13,193 nucleotides of DNA. Source: Natrialbaceae archaeon Tc-Br11_E2g1. GTDB taxonomy: Archaea; Halobacteriota; Halobacteria; Halobacteriales; Natrialbaceae. The DNA is taken from contig LKNC01000052.1 in NCBI GenBank assembly GCA_001564255.1, positions 1 through 13,193 on the forward strand. The letters run 5' to 3'. A program made the translations under genes and the position numbers. This document shows positions 1-5,701 of the stretch, in pieces (the first letter of the stretch is position 1; the number at the start of each line of letters is the position of its first letter). The notes below the pieces were generated by a model. The model was not told where the DNA came from. It saw only the letters and a program-made list of their open reading frames with translations, and searched no databases.

Positions 1-1191
1 ATCGACGGCGTTGCGGATGATGTGCATCAGCGGATCGCCCAGTTCGTTCAGGATCGAACGATCCATCTCGATGTCGACCCCCTCCATCCGGAAGTCGATC
101 TCTTTGTCCTGCTCGCGGGAGAGGTCACGGACGACCCGCGGGAAGTTCCCGACGATCTTTTTCAGGGGAACCATCCGGATCTCTAAGACCGTATCCTGGA
201 GACTCGAGGTGATCTTCCCGTGTTCCTCGAGTTCCTCTTCGGCCTCGACCAGTTCGCTCCCCTCGATGATCTTTCGGAGTTTGATCCGGCTCGTGACCAT
301 CTCCTCGACCTGGTTGTACAGCTGGTCGATCTGTTCGACGTCGACCCGTATCGACTCGACTTCCTTGCTCCGGTGAGTAACCGACGAGCCCCCGCTGGAA
401 TCGTCGTCCTCATCGGTGGCCTCGGGTTCGCTTTCGGTCGTCTTCGCCGAAAGGACCTCCTCGGTGACCGAGTCGACGCTGACGCCCTCGACGTACCGGC
501 TCTCGTCGTAAAAGCCCTCGACGTCGCCGGTCTCGACGGTCGAATCGACGGCCACGTAGGCGTCGAAGCTACCGTCGAACTCGCCGTCCTCGACGTCTCC
601 CCGGGGTGGAACGGTTCGGAGCAGCTCGTACTCGTCGGCCGTCGAATCGAGGACGAACATCGCGTCGATCCGTTTCGACTGGCTGTCTCCCACGTCGACG
701 TCGACGTGGAACACCTCGAGGTCGTCCTCGAGGTTGACCTCCTCGAAGAGGGCGTCGGCCGGAATCTCGAGAGCCGGGCCGCCGGCGTCGTCAGCCGGCG
801 TGGTCTCGGAACCCTCGCCGCCCTCGATCGATCCCCGGATGGCCTCGATCGTCCCCGTCGGATCGGTCGTCGTCTCGCCGTCGTCGCCGATCTCGTCGAC
901 CATCGCCTCAAGTTCGTCGACGCCGGCGAAGATGAGATCCATCCGTTCGGGGGTGACACGCAGGCCGCCCTGGCGAATGCCATCGAGGAGGTCCTCGACG
1001 GCGTGGGCGAGATTGCTCGCGTCGGTAAAGCCCATCACGCCGAAGTTGCCCTTGAGGTTGTGTGCGACCCGGAAGACCGTCTCCATCGCGTCGGCGCTTT
1101 CGGGGTCGTCCTCGAGTTCGAGCAAGGCGTTGTTGAGTTTGAGGATGTCCTCCTCGCTCTCGTGGATGAACGTACTCGAGACGTCGCTCAC
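1..1191 (-). CDS. cheA: Chemotaxis histidine kinase CheA (partial, C-terminus beyond left edge)
   Basis: Sensor kinase of the chemotaxis array; it autophosphorylates on a histidine and passes phosphate to CheY and CheB. The first 397 residues are present. The P1/HPt domain (about 1-110) has the motif AHNLKG with His44 as phospho-acceptor. An acidic linker follows, then a P2-like CheY-binding domain (about 155-255, DSQSKRIDAMFVL), a Ser/Asp-rich linker, the P3 dimerisation helices (about 278-335, IDQLYNQVEEMV), and the start of the P4 ATPase domain, broken inside the N box (MHIIRNAVD at 388-397). The CheW-binding P5 domain is outside the window. The start is a GTG that overlaps the cheB stop by four bases (GTGA, 1188-1191); the protein then begins MSDVSSTFIHESEED, as expected for an HPt domain. 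It is last of cheY-cheB-cheA in this window, and translation is probably coupled to cheB. Family assignment is certain; only the GTG start is inferred. Confidence 0.96.
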   Translation of the reverse strand, partial: MSDVSSTFIHESEEDILKLNNALLELEDDPESADAMETVFRVAHNLKGNFGVMGFTDASNLAHAVEDLLDGIRQGGLRVTPERMDLIFAGVDELEAMVDEIGDDGETTTDPTGTIEAIRGSIEGGEGSETTPADDAGGPALEIPADALFEEVNLEDDLEVFHVDVDVGDSQSKRIDAMFVLDSTADEYELLRTVPPRGDVEDGEFDGSFDAYVAVDSTVETGDVEGFYDESRYVEGVSVDSVTEEVLSAKTTESEPEATDEDDDSSGGSSVTHRSKEVESIRVDVEQIDQLYNQVEEMVTSRIKLRKIIEGSELVEAEEELEEHGKITSSLQDTVLEIRMVPLKKIVGNFPRVVRDLSREQDKEIDFRMEGVDIEMDRSILNELGDPLMHIIRNAVD

Positions 1192-2246
1192 GCCGACCAC
1201 CCCCTGAACGCGTTGGTGATCCCTTCGGCGATCCGCCCTTCGGGGAGGACCATGTCGGCCTCGACTGTCTCGGCTGCCACCTTCGGCATGCCGTACACCC
1301 GGGAGGTCTCCTCGTCCTGTACGATCGCTTTCCCGCCTGCCTCTTTGATCGCGGCCAGCCCTTCTGCCCCGTCAGCGCCCATGCCGGTCATGATCACGCC
1401 GAGGAGGTTTCCGGTGACCGTTCGTGCGGCCGTCTCCATAGTGACGTCTATCGCGGGCCTGACGTTATGTCGTTTTGGGCCATCGTCGTGACAAACGGAA
1501 ACTTCGCCATTGTGAAAGCCCGTGACCTCGAGGTGGGAGCCGCCTTTCGCGACGACGCCCTCGCCGGGGCCGACGCGGTCTCGCTCTCTGGCTTCCCGTA
1601 TTTCGTACCCGCTTCGTTCGTCGAGACGCTGTGCGAACCGTCCCGTGTAGTGATCGGCCATGTGTTGAACCACCAGGATTCGGAGTCCGGCCCGTTCGGG
1701 GAGTTCCGCGAGGACTCGCTCGACGACTTTCGGGCCGCCGGTCGACGCCCCGATGACGAGGGTCGGCTCACCGGGGAACCTCCGGTCGACCTCGACGGCC
1801 GAGGCGTCCTCGCGAGCGTCCTCACCGTCTGCCGGCGTTCGCAGGGCCGCGGGATCGACCTTCGCGGTCGCTTTCACCTTCTCTGTGATCTCCTCTCGTT
1901 TGCTCCAGATGTCGATCGACATCTCCCCGCCCGGCTTCGCGAAGAAGTCGACCGCACCGCGTTCCAGCGCCTCGAAGGTCTCCTCGGTTCTCTCACCGGC
2001 TGTGGCGCTGATGACGATCATCGGGGTGGGGCGTTCGTCCATCACCCGCTCGATGAGTTCGTGGCCGTCCATCCGGGGCATGTCGATGTCGATCGTCGCG
2101 ACGTCGGGTTTGTGCTCGAGGATCGCCTCGAGGGCGTTCTCGCCGTCTTTCGTCGAGGCGACCACGTCGATCCCGCCGTCCTCGAGGATCTCCGTGAGGA
2201 TCTCGCGCATCACGCCCGAATCGTCGGCTATGACCGCTCGAACCAT
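1188..2246 (-). CDS. cheB: CheB, receptor-glutamate methylesterase/glutamine deamidase
   Basis: Adaptation enzyme that removes methyl groups from transducer glutamates (and may deamidate glutamines) after phosphorylation by CheA. The 352-residue protein has the usual two-domain length. An N-terminal receiver domain (about 1-120) carries the acidic pair D8-D9, phospho-acceptor D53 in DIDMPRMDG and K104 in AKPG. A linker of about 35 residues rich in Ala, Asp and Glu follows, then the C-terminal esterase domain (about 158-350). Its catalytic triad is visible as Ser168 (GASTGG), His195 (VVQHM) and Asp292 (GMGADG). The ATG at 2246 shares one base with the cheY stop (TGATG), and the gene overlaps cheA by four bases at its end, so the three are co-transcribed and probably translationally coupled. 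All key residues are intact, so it should be active. Confidence 0.97.
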   Translation of the reverse strand: MVRAVIADDSGVMREILTEILEDGGIDVVASTKDGENALEAILEHKPDVATIDIDMPRMDGHELIERVMDERPTPMIVISATAGERTEETFEALERGAVDFFAKPGGEMSIDIWSKREEITEKVKATAKVDPAALRTPADGEDAREDASAVEVDRRFPGEPTLVIGASTGGPKVVERVLAELPERAGLRILVVQHMADHYTGRFAQRLDERSGYEIREARERDRVGPGEGVVAKGGSHLEVTGFHNGEVSVCHDDGPKRHNVRPAIDVTMETAARTVTGNLLGVIMTGMGADGAEGLAAIKEAGGKAIVQDEETSRVYGMPKVAAETVEADMVLPEGRIAEGITNAFRGWSA

Positions 2247-2605
2247 CAGAACGCCACGTCTTTTATCGCGTCCCGGATCGTGCTGTTCTCGAACGGCTTC
2301 ATGATGTAGCCGTCTGCACCGGCTTTGATCGCGGGTTTCATCCGCTCTTGTTGGGTCACGCTGGTACAGAAGATGATCTTGATGCTGGGGTCTATGTCCT
2401 TGATCCGGGCGGTCGCCTCGACGCCGTCCATCTCGGGCATCACCATGTCCATCATGATGACGTCGACATCGTACCGTTTGACCGCTCGTATCGCCTCCTT
2501 GCCGTTCTCGGCCTCTCCGACCACGTGGAATCTCTCGCTTATCGCCTCACGGAGGACCTCCCGCATGACCTCCGAGTTATCGACGATCAGCACGTTAACG
2601 GTCAT
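2246..2605 (-). CDS. cheY: CheY single-domain response regulator with Asn at one metal-site position
   Basis: Phosphorylated by CheA, CheY signals to the archaellum switch; in haloarchaea this goes through CheF adaptors, none of which is in the window. The 119-residue protein is one receiver domain with phospho-acceptor D53 (MMDMVMP), switch residue T81 (FCTSV) and K103 (MKPF). The N-terminal acidic pair, usually Asp-Asp, is Asp9-Asn10 (IVDNSEVMR, codons gat aac); by alignment Asn10 falls where E. coli CheY has the Mg-ligand Asp13. The start at 2605 is chosen over an in-frame upstream GTG at 2647 because the protein then begins at the first beta strand and a TATA box lies about 28 nt upstream, which the longer form would read through. 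It is first gene of cheY-cheB-cheA, divergent from the ParA gene. Confidence 0.95.
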   Translation of the reverse strand: MTVNVLIVDNSEVMREVLREAISERFHVVGEAENGKEAIRAVKRYDVDVIMMDMVMPEMDGVEATARIKDIDPSIKIIFCTSVTQQERMKPAIKAGADGYIMKPFENSTIRDAIKDVAF

Positions 2606-2629
2606 GCGAGTCGCTTGTTCTGTAGTACG

Positions 2630-2637
2630 TATAAATA
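2630..2637 (-). promoter_or_regulatory. TATA box of the cheY-cheB-cheA operon
   Basis: TATAAATA on the plus strand (TATTTATA read towards cheY), centred about 28 nt before the cheY ATG at 2605. This spacing fits a leaderless haloarchaeal transcript and supports the short cheY start. Confidence 0.7.
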
Positions 2638-2693
2638 ATTCGGCCACGGGTTTCAGTCAACCGTACCGTCGGCGTCGCCCGGGAACTGACCGC

Positions 2694-2711
2694 CGGCCGA
2701 ACGGTCGGCCG
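2694..2711. promoter_or_regulatory. Inverted repeat between the divergent che promoters (candidate operator)
   Basis: Perfect 7-bp arms, CGGCCGA (2694-2700) and TCGGCCG (2705-2711), around a 4-bp spacer. A nested 5-bp pair, GACCG/CGGTC (2688-2692 and 2702-2706), overlaps it. The repeat ends about 7 bp upstream of the TATA box of the ParA gene, in or next to its BRE position, where a bound protein could affect transcription initiation. In such GC-rich DNA a chance palindrome is possible. Confidence 0.35.
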
Positions 2712-2717
2712 TGTGAG

Positions 2718-2724
2718 TTATATA
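2718..2724 (+). promoter_or_regulatory. TATA box of the ParA-cheW operon
   Basis: TTATATA centred 29 nt upstream of the ATG at 2750, which fits a leaderless or nearly leaderless transcript. It supports ATG 2750 rather than the in-frame TTG at 2732 as start. Confidence 0.65.
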
Positions 2725-2749
2725 CTCGGGGTTGGAATTCGTCGTCAGA

Positions 2750-3538
2750 ATGGCGGGATCCTCGCGGTTGTGCGTAACAAACCAGAAGGGGGGCGTCGGC
2801 AAGACCACCGTAGCGATCAACGTCGCCGGTGCGTTGAACCGTCTCGGACGGGACGTGTTGTTCGTCGACTTGGACCCCCAGGGCAACGCGACGGAGGGGC
2901 TCGGACTCCTCGAGGCCTACGACGCCGAGTACCCGACGCTGCTCGATGGCTTCCTCGAGGCCGGCGACGTCCCGATAGACGACCTGATCTACGCTCACGC
3001 GGAGATGGACGTCCTGGCGAGTAACATCGAGATGAACGCCGCGGAAGCATCCCTGCTACAGGAAGTCGGCGGCGAGACCCGGCTGGCGTCGATGCTCGAG
3101 GAGGTAGACGACGACTACGACTACGTCGTCGTCGACTGTCCGCCCCACCTCGGGATGATCACCGACAACGCCCTGTACGCCGCCCGGAACCTCGTGATCC
3201 CCGCGCTGGCCGAATCGACGAGCAAACGATCGCTGGAACTCCTCTTTGACTACGTCAGCGCACTCGAGCGCGATCACGGCATTCGCATCGACACGCGTGC
3301 GCTCGTGGTAAACCGCATCGAGAACACGAACGAGGCGGAGGCGATGCTCGAGTGGTTCGGGGAGGCTTTACCGGACGTCCCCAACTACGAGGTGCGAAAG
3401 CGCGTCGCACTCCAGCGGGCCTTTGCCGCCGGCACATCTATCTTCCGGACGGACGAACGGGTCGACATGTGTGATATCTTCCTCGAGATCGCGGAGACGA
3501 TCGACCAACACGATACCGAAAACGAGGTTCCTGCATGA
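2750..3538 (+). CDS. ParA/Soj-family ATPase in the chemotaxis locus
   Basis: A 262-residue cytosolic P-loop ATPase of the ParA/MinD superfamily. The deviant Walker A is QKGGVGKTT (12-20) with signature Lys13 and Lys18. The A-prime motif is FVDLDPQGN with D40 and D42, and Walker B is VVVDCPP with D129. No long C-terminal amphipathic helix like that of MinD is obvious, so it looks more like Soj/ParA/ParC. No parB or parS-like repeats are nearby. Instead the gene overlaps by ATGA the start of an extended CheW, so chemosensory-array positioning or segregation is more likely than DNA partition. In Vibrio, ParC is a ParA-family protein encoded beside cheA/cheB and ParP that places arrays at the pole. 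A ParA-like gene beside cheW has, from memory, been noted in other haloarchaeal che clusters. ATPase family certain; array role inferred. A TTG six codons upstream is an alternative start. Confidence 0.92.
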   Translation: MAGSSRLCVTNQKGGVGKTTVAINVAGALNRLGRDVLFVDLDPQGNATEGLGLLEAYDAEYPTLLDGFLEAGDVPIDDLIYAHAEMDVLASNIEMNAAEASLLQEVGGETRLASMLEEVDDDYDYVVVDCPPHLGMITDNALYAARNLVIPALAESTSKRSLELLFDYVSALERDHGIRIDTRALVVNRIENTNEAEAMLEWFGEALPDVPNYEVRKRVALQRAFAAGTSIFRTDERVDMCDIFLEIAETIDQHDTENEVPA

Positions 3539-4584
3539 CAGACGACAGAGCAGAACGGATCAGAAAGACGCGAAACCGGTTCCGCCCGAACGGTGGAGGC
3601 GAGGAGACCGACGAAACGAACGAACCGTCAGAAAGCGATGACCCGGAACCGGTCGACGACGCCACAGACTCCGAACCGGACGACGGTTCCTCCGGCACGG
3701 ACGAGCAGCGAGGGGAAGACGACGATGACTACCCCTCGCTCGACGACCTAACCGACGACGGGGAAGCAAGCGACGACACCGGAGATACCAACGACCAGAC
3801 CGGGGACGCCGAAGTGACCTACAGTGAAGCCGACGCCACCGACAGCGCCACGTCGACGGCCGACAGCGACCTCGAGGGATCACCCGGGGTCGAGGGGGTG
3901 GCGGGCGACGCCGGTGAGACGATGACCGTCCCGGAGATCGACGCCACGACCGACGGCGAACCGACGGTCGACGCCTCGGCGATCGCGATGGAAGACGACA
4001 CGTACGAGAAGACCGTCGTGGGCGACGACCGCGATGCGTTCGTCGACAACGACGCCCTGGCGCGTTCGGCTCACCGGGACGAAGACACGATCCAGGTTCT
4101 GGAGTTCTTCCTGAACGACGACCGGTATGCAGTCGAGATCGAACAGATCAGCGCGATCGTCGAGATGAAAGCGATCACCCGCTTCCCGCGGGGACCGGAC
4201 GCGATCGACGGCGTCACCGACCTCCGTGGGGAGATCACGGCGATACTGGACCCGACGAGTATGCTCGACGTCGAACGCAGCGAGGCCTCCGAAGAACACT
4301 ACATCGTCGTCCTGAAACGATCGGACGACAAACAAAAACTCGGCATCCGTGTCACCGACGTCTCGCAGGCGGTCACCTACCACGAGTCACAGATCGACGA
4401 GACGGGGAGTGCGATGAGCGACGGCGGCGTTGCCGACGGCCACGACGGCGGCGAGGCCGGTGGCGTCACAGAACGAAGCGGTGAACACGAGTTCGTCAGG
4501 GGGATCATCAAGAAAACCGAGAACGGCGAGACCTCACTGGTCGCGTGGCTCGACGTAGACGAGGTCGTCGGACAGATCGAGTGA
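3535..4584 (+). CDS. cheW1: CheW-domain protein with long acidic N-terminal extension (ParP-like candidate)
   Basis: 349 residues, more than twice a normal CheW. Residues 1-16 are a short basic peptide (RAERIRKTRNRFR). Residues about 17-180 are low-complexity and extremely acidic (Asp, Glu, Ser, Thr, Gly), surely disordered. From about 183 a CheW fold starts (EDTIQVLEFFL) with GVTDLRGEI typical of the family, ending in VAWLDVDEVVGQIE. The domain carries an extra Gly/Asp-rich loop at about 290-315, just before EHEFVRGI. CheW couples transducers to CheA; here the extension and the ATGA overlap with the ParA-family gene suggest it links that ATPase to the array, as ParP does in Vibrio through an N-terminal ParC-binding part and a C-terminal CheW-like, CheA-binding domain. 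CheW domain certain; ParP-like role inferred. It could instead be simply a second coupling protein. Confidence 0.9.
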   Translation: MTDDRAERIRKTRNRFRPNGGGEETDETNEPSESDDPEPVDDATDSEPDDGSSGTDEQRGEDDDDYPSLDDLTDDGEASDDTGDTNDQTGDAEVTYSEADATDSATSTADSDLEGSPGVEGVAGDAGETMTVPEIDATTDGEPTVDASAIAMEDDTYEKTVVGDDRDAFVDNDALARSAHRDEDTIQVLEFFLNDDRYAVEIEQISAIVEMKAITRFPRGPDAIDGVTDLRGEITAILDPTSMLDVERSEASEEHYIVVLKRSDDKQKLGIRVTDVSQAVTYHESQIDETGSAMSDGGVADGHDGGEAGGVTERSGEHEFVRGIIKKTENGETSLVAWLDVDEVVGQIE

Positions 4585-4633
4585 GCGCTACGCCCGATCG
4601 CCCCCCGGGGCGGAGACCGCCCGGAGCCAGTAA

Positions 4634-4639
4634 CTATAT
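4634..4639 (+). promoter_or_regulatory. Possible TATA box upstream of small ORF and cheW
   Basis: CTATAT about 31 nt before an ATG at 4668. This suggests that cheW can be transcribed from its own leaderless start as well as by read-through from the ParA-cheW1 operon. Confidence 0.4.
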
Positions 4640-4667
4640 GCGAGTACGTTCCGATCCGTGAGGTATA

Positions 4668-4778
4668 ATGGCGACTGGCAGCCACGGACGCCGAGGGCTC
4701 GACGCGGGCGGGGCCTCGAGACGTCCCGGCGAGGAACTGGCCACAGAACGACGCCGGTCGGCACACACCAACGAGTAA
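4668..4778 (+). CDS. Putative 36-residue leaderless small ORF just upstream of cheW
   Basis: ATG at 4668 opens a 36-codon frame that begins MATGSHGRRGLDAGG and ends with TAA at 4776-4778, one base before the cheW ATG. The peptide is rich in Arg, Gly and Ala and less acidic than its neighbours, which argues against an ordinary haloarchaeal protein. The TATA-like element about 31 nt upstream and the tight stop-to-start spacing suggest that ribosomes entering at this ATG could feed translation of cheW. It may be a regulatory upstream ORF, or simply an untranslated leader with a chance frame. No family is recognised. Confidence 0.3.
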   Translation: MATGSHGRRGLDAGGASRRPGEELATERRRSAHTNE

Positions 4779-4779
4779 C

Positions 4780-5211
4780 ATGGCAACAAAAGAAGTCACC
4801 GCCGATCAGTCCGGAACGCACGTCCTCGAGTTCGATCTCGCGGACACCCGGTACTGTGTCAACATCGACTACGTCGCGGAGATCGTCAACACCGACGAAC
4901 TGACCGAGATCCCCAACACCCCACCACACGTCGAGGGCGTGATGGACCTACGCGGGGAGACTACCAAGATCATCAACCTGAAGACGGTCTTCGGTGACGG
5001 CGAGGGCGGGATCGGTGATCGGATCATCGTCTTCAAGCGCAAACGCGGTTCGGACGAACGGATCGGCTGGCTGGCCGACGAGGTCCACCAGGTCGAGGAA
5101 CTCGAGGCCGAGACGATCGATCGCTCGGTCGAGGGCAAAGGCATCGCCGGCGTCATCCGTCGGGACGACGGCTTCGTCCTCTGGGTCGATCCGACGGACG
5201 TTCGGGTGTAG
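4780..5211 (+). CDS. cheW: CheW coupling protein (standard length)
   Basis: A 143-residue cytosolic adaptor joining transducer tips to CheA. It covers one complete CheW fold: the first subdomain starts HVLEFDLADTRYCVNI, the conserved GVMDLRGETTKIINL lies at about 53-67, and the second subdomain includes RIGWLADEVHQV and ends LWVDPTDVRV. There is no extension, unlike the neighbouring upstream CheW. It lies 195 bp after that gene and one base after a small ORF, and so may have its own promoter. Having two CheW proteins in one locus is compatible with one serving the core array and the other a specialised role. Confidence 0.95.
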   Translation: MATKEVTADQSGTHVLEFDLADTRYCVNIDYVAEIVNTDELTEIPNTPPHVEGVMDLRGETTKIINLKTVFGDGEGGIGDRIIVFKRKRGSDERIGWLADEVHQVEELEAETIDRSVEGKGIAGVIRRDDGFVLWVDPTDVRV

Positions 5212-5229
5212 TCCGTCTCCCGGGAGTGA

Positions 5230-5385
5230 ACGATCGAGGAAGACGACGAGGTGTCGGTGACGATTATCGACCGTGAGGGTGAACTTATGATCGGTGAGGA
5301 GAGTGGTATTGCCGACCGCAACGACGCCGATCCATCGTCAGCGACGCAGTTTTGCGAGTACTCCGAGGAGGACGATAGCTGTTGA
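5230..5385 (+). pseudogene. Probable remnant of a GAF sensor domain
   Basis: In the 490-bp gap between cheW and the transducer, one frame stays open after a TGA at 5227 and reads VSVTIIDREGELMIG, then a short acidic stretch with ATQFCEYSEEDDSC, and stops with TGA at 5383-5385. The order 'IDR-E', then a short gap, then 'FC-(E/A/T)' is the pattern of many bacterial and haloarchaeal GAF domains (as in LIDRDRQ...SFCAHAI). The match covers only about 45 residues, with no good start and no continuation, so it is read as decayed sensor DNA. A small intact gene from GTG 5251 or 5257 is an alternative. The call rests on pattern memory only. Confidence 0.3.
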
Positions 5386-5531
5386 ACAGGGCTATTCGAC
5401 GCTTCGACGGTGGGATCGTCGTCTTCCACCCCCTCGAGGACGTTCCGGCGATAGATGCAGCTGTCCGCTTTGACGGCATCGTCGATTACCGCGGTGGTCC
5501 GGGAGCACGAATTCACACCCTCCGGAACTGA
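5379..5531 (+). other. Short open stretch of coding-like composition, no family recognised
   Basis: A frame open from 5379 to a TGA at 5529-5531 reads LLNRAIRRFDGGIVVFHPL, then [20 protein letters not shown], and ends RIHTLRN. The amino-acid mix is protein-like (hydrophobic and acidic alternation), but there is no ATG or GTG; only a TTG at 5382 could start it. It overlaps the end of the GAF-like remnant in another frame, so the two may be parts of one gene broken by a frameshift. Beyond 5531 up to the promoter at 5668 nothing coding-like was seen. Confidence 0.2.
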
Positions 5532-5667
5532 TACCCTGTTGTCGGACAGGGAAACGACGATCACGCACGTTCGGAGTCCAACACGACGGTTTCCGAGAGT
5601 GCCAACGCCCCCTCCCCCTATCGGAACGACCTTGGGAACTACGCCGCCGTTCACCGCCACCCATCAC

Positions 5668-5674
5668 TTATTTA
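5668..5674 (+). promoter_or_regulatory. TATA box of the soluble transducer gene
   Basis: TTATTTA centred 31 nt before the ATG at 5702. This indicates an independent, near-leaderless transcript for the transducer. Confidence 0.6.
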
Positions 5675-5701
5675 GGGGTATGTTGCTATCCGTCAGGTAC
5701 G

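Noticed and set aside
220..1491. A 423-codon open frame on the plus strand across cheA and cheB
   Set aside because: It lies antisense to two genes with clear catalytic motifs, and its residues are the mirror of their codons (Val/Asp/Leu/Arg-rich). GC-rich halophile genes commonly give such long antisense frames.
2606..2647. Longer cheY beginning at GTG 2647 (14 extra residues)
   Set aside because: The extra part runs through the TATA box and precedes the first strand of the receiver fold.
2732..3538. ParA gene as a plasmid or chromosome partition system, suggesting a mobile or replicon region
   Set aside because: No parB-like gene, centromere-like repeats or replication gene is near. The neighbours are all chemotaxis genes, with ATGA overlap to a CheW.
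4599..4612. GC-rich palindrome CGCCCC-CC-GGGGCG after the extended CheW, as a hairpin terminator
   Set aside because: The loop would be only two bases, no T-run follows, and hairpin terminators are not the rule in archaea.
4869..5660. A 263-codon minus-strand frame across cheW and the following gap
   Set aside because: Its Ser/Arg/Thr-rich composition is unlike a haloarchaeal protein, it runs antisense to cheW, and it has no recognisable motif.
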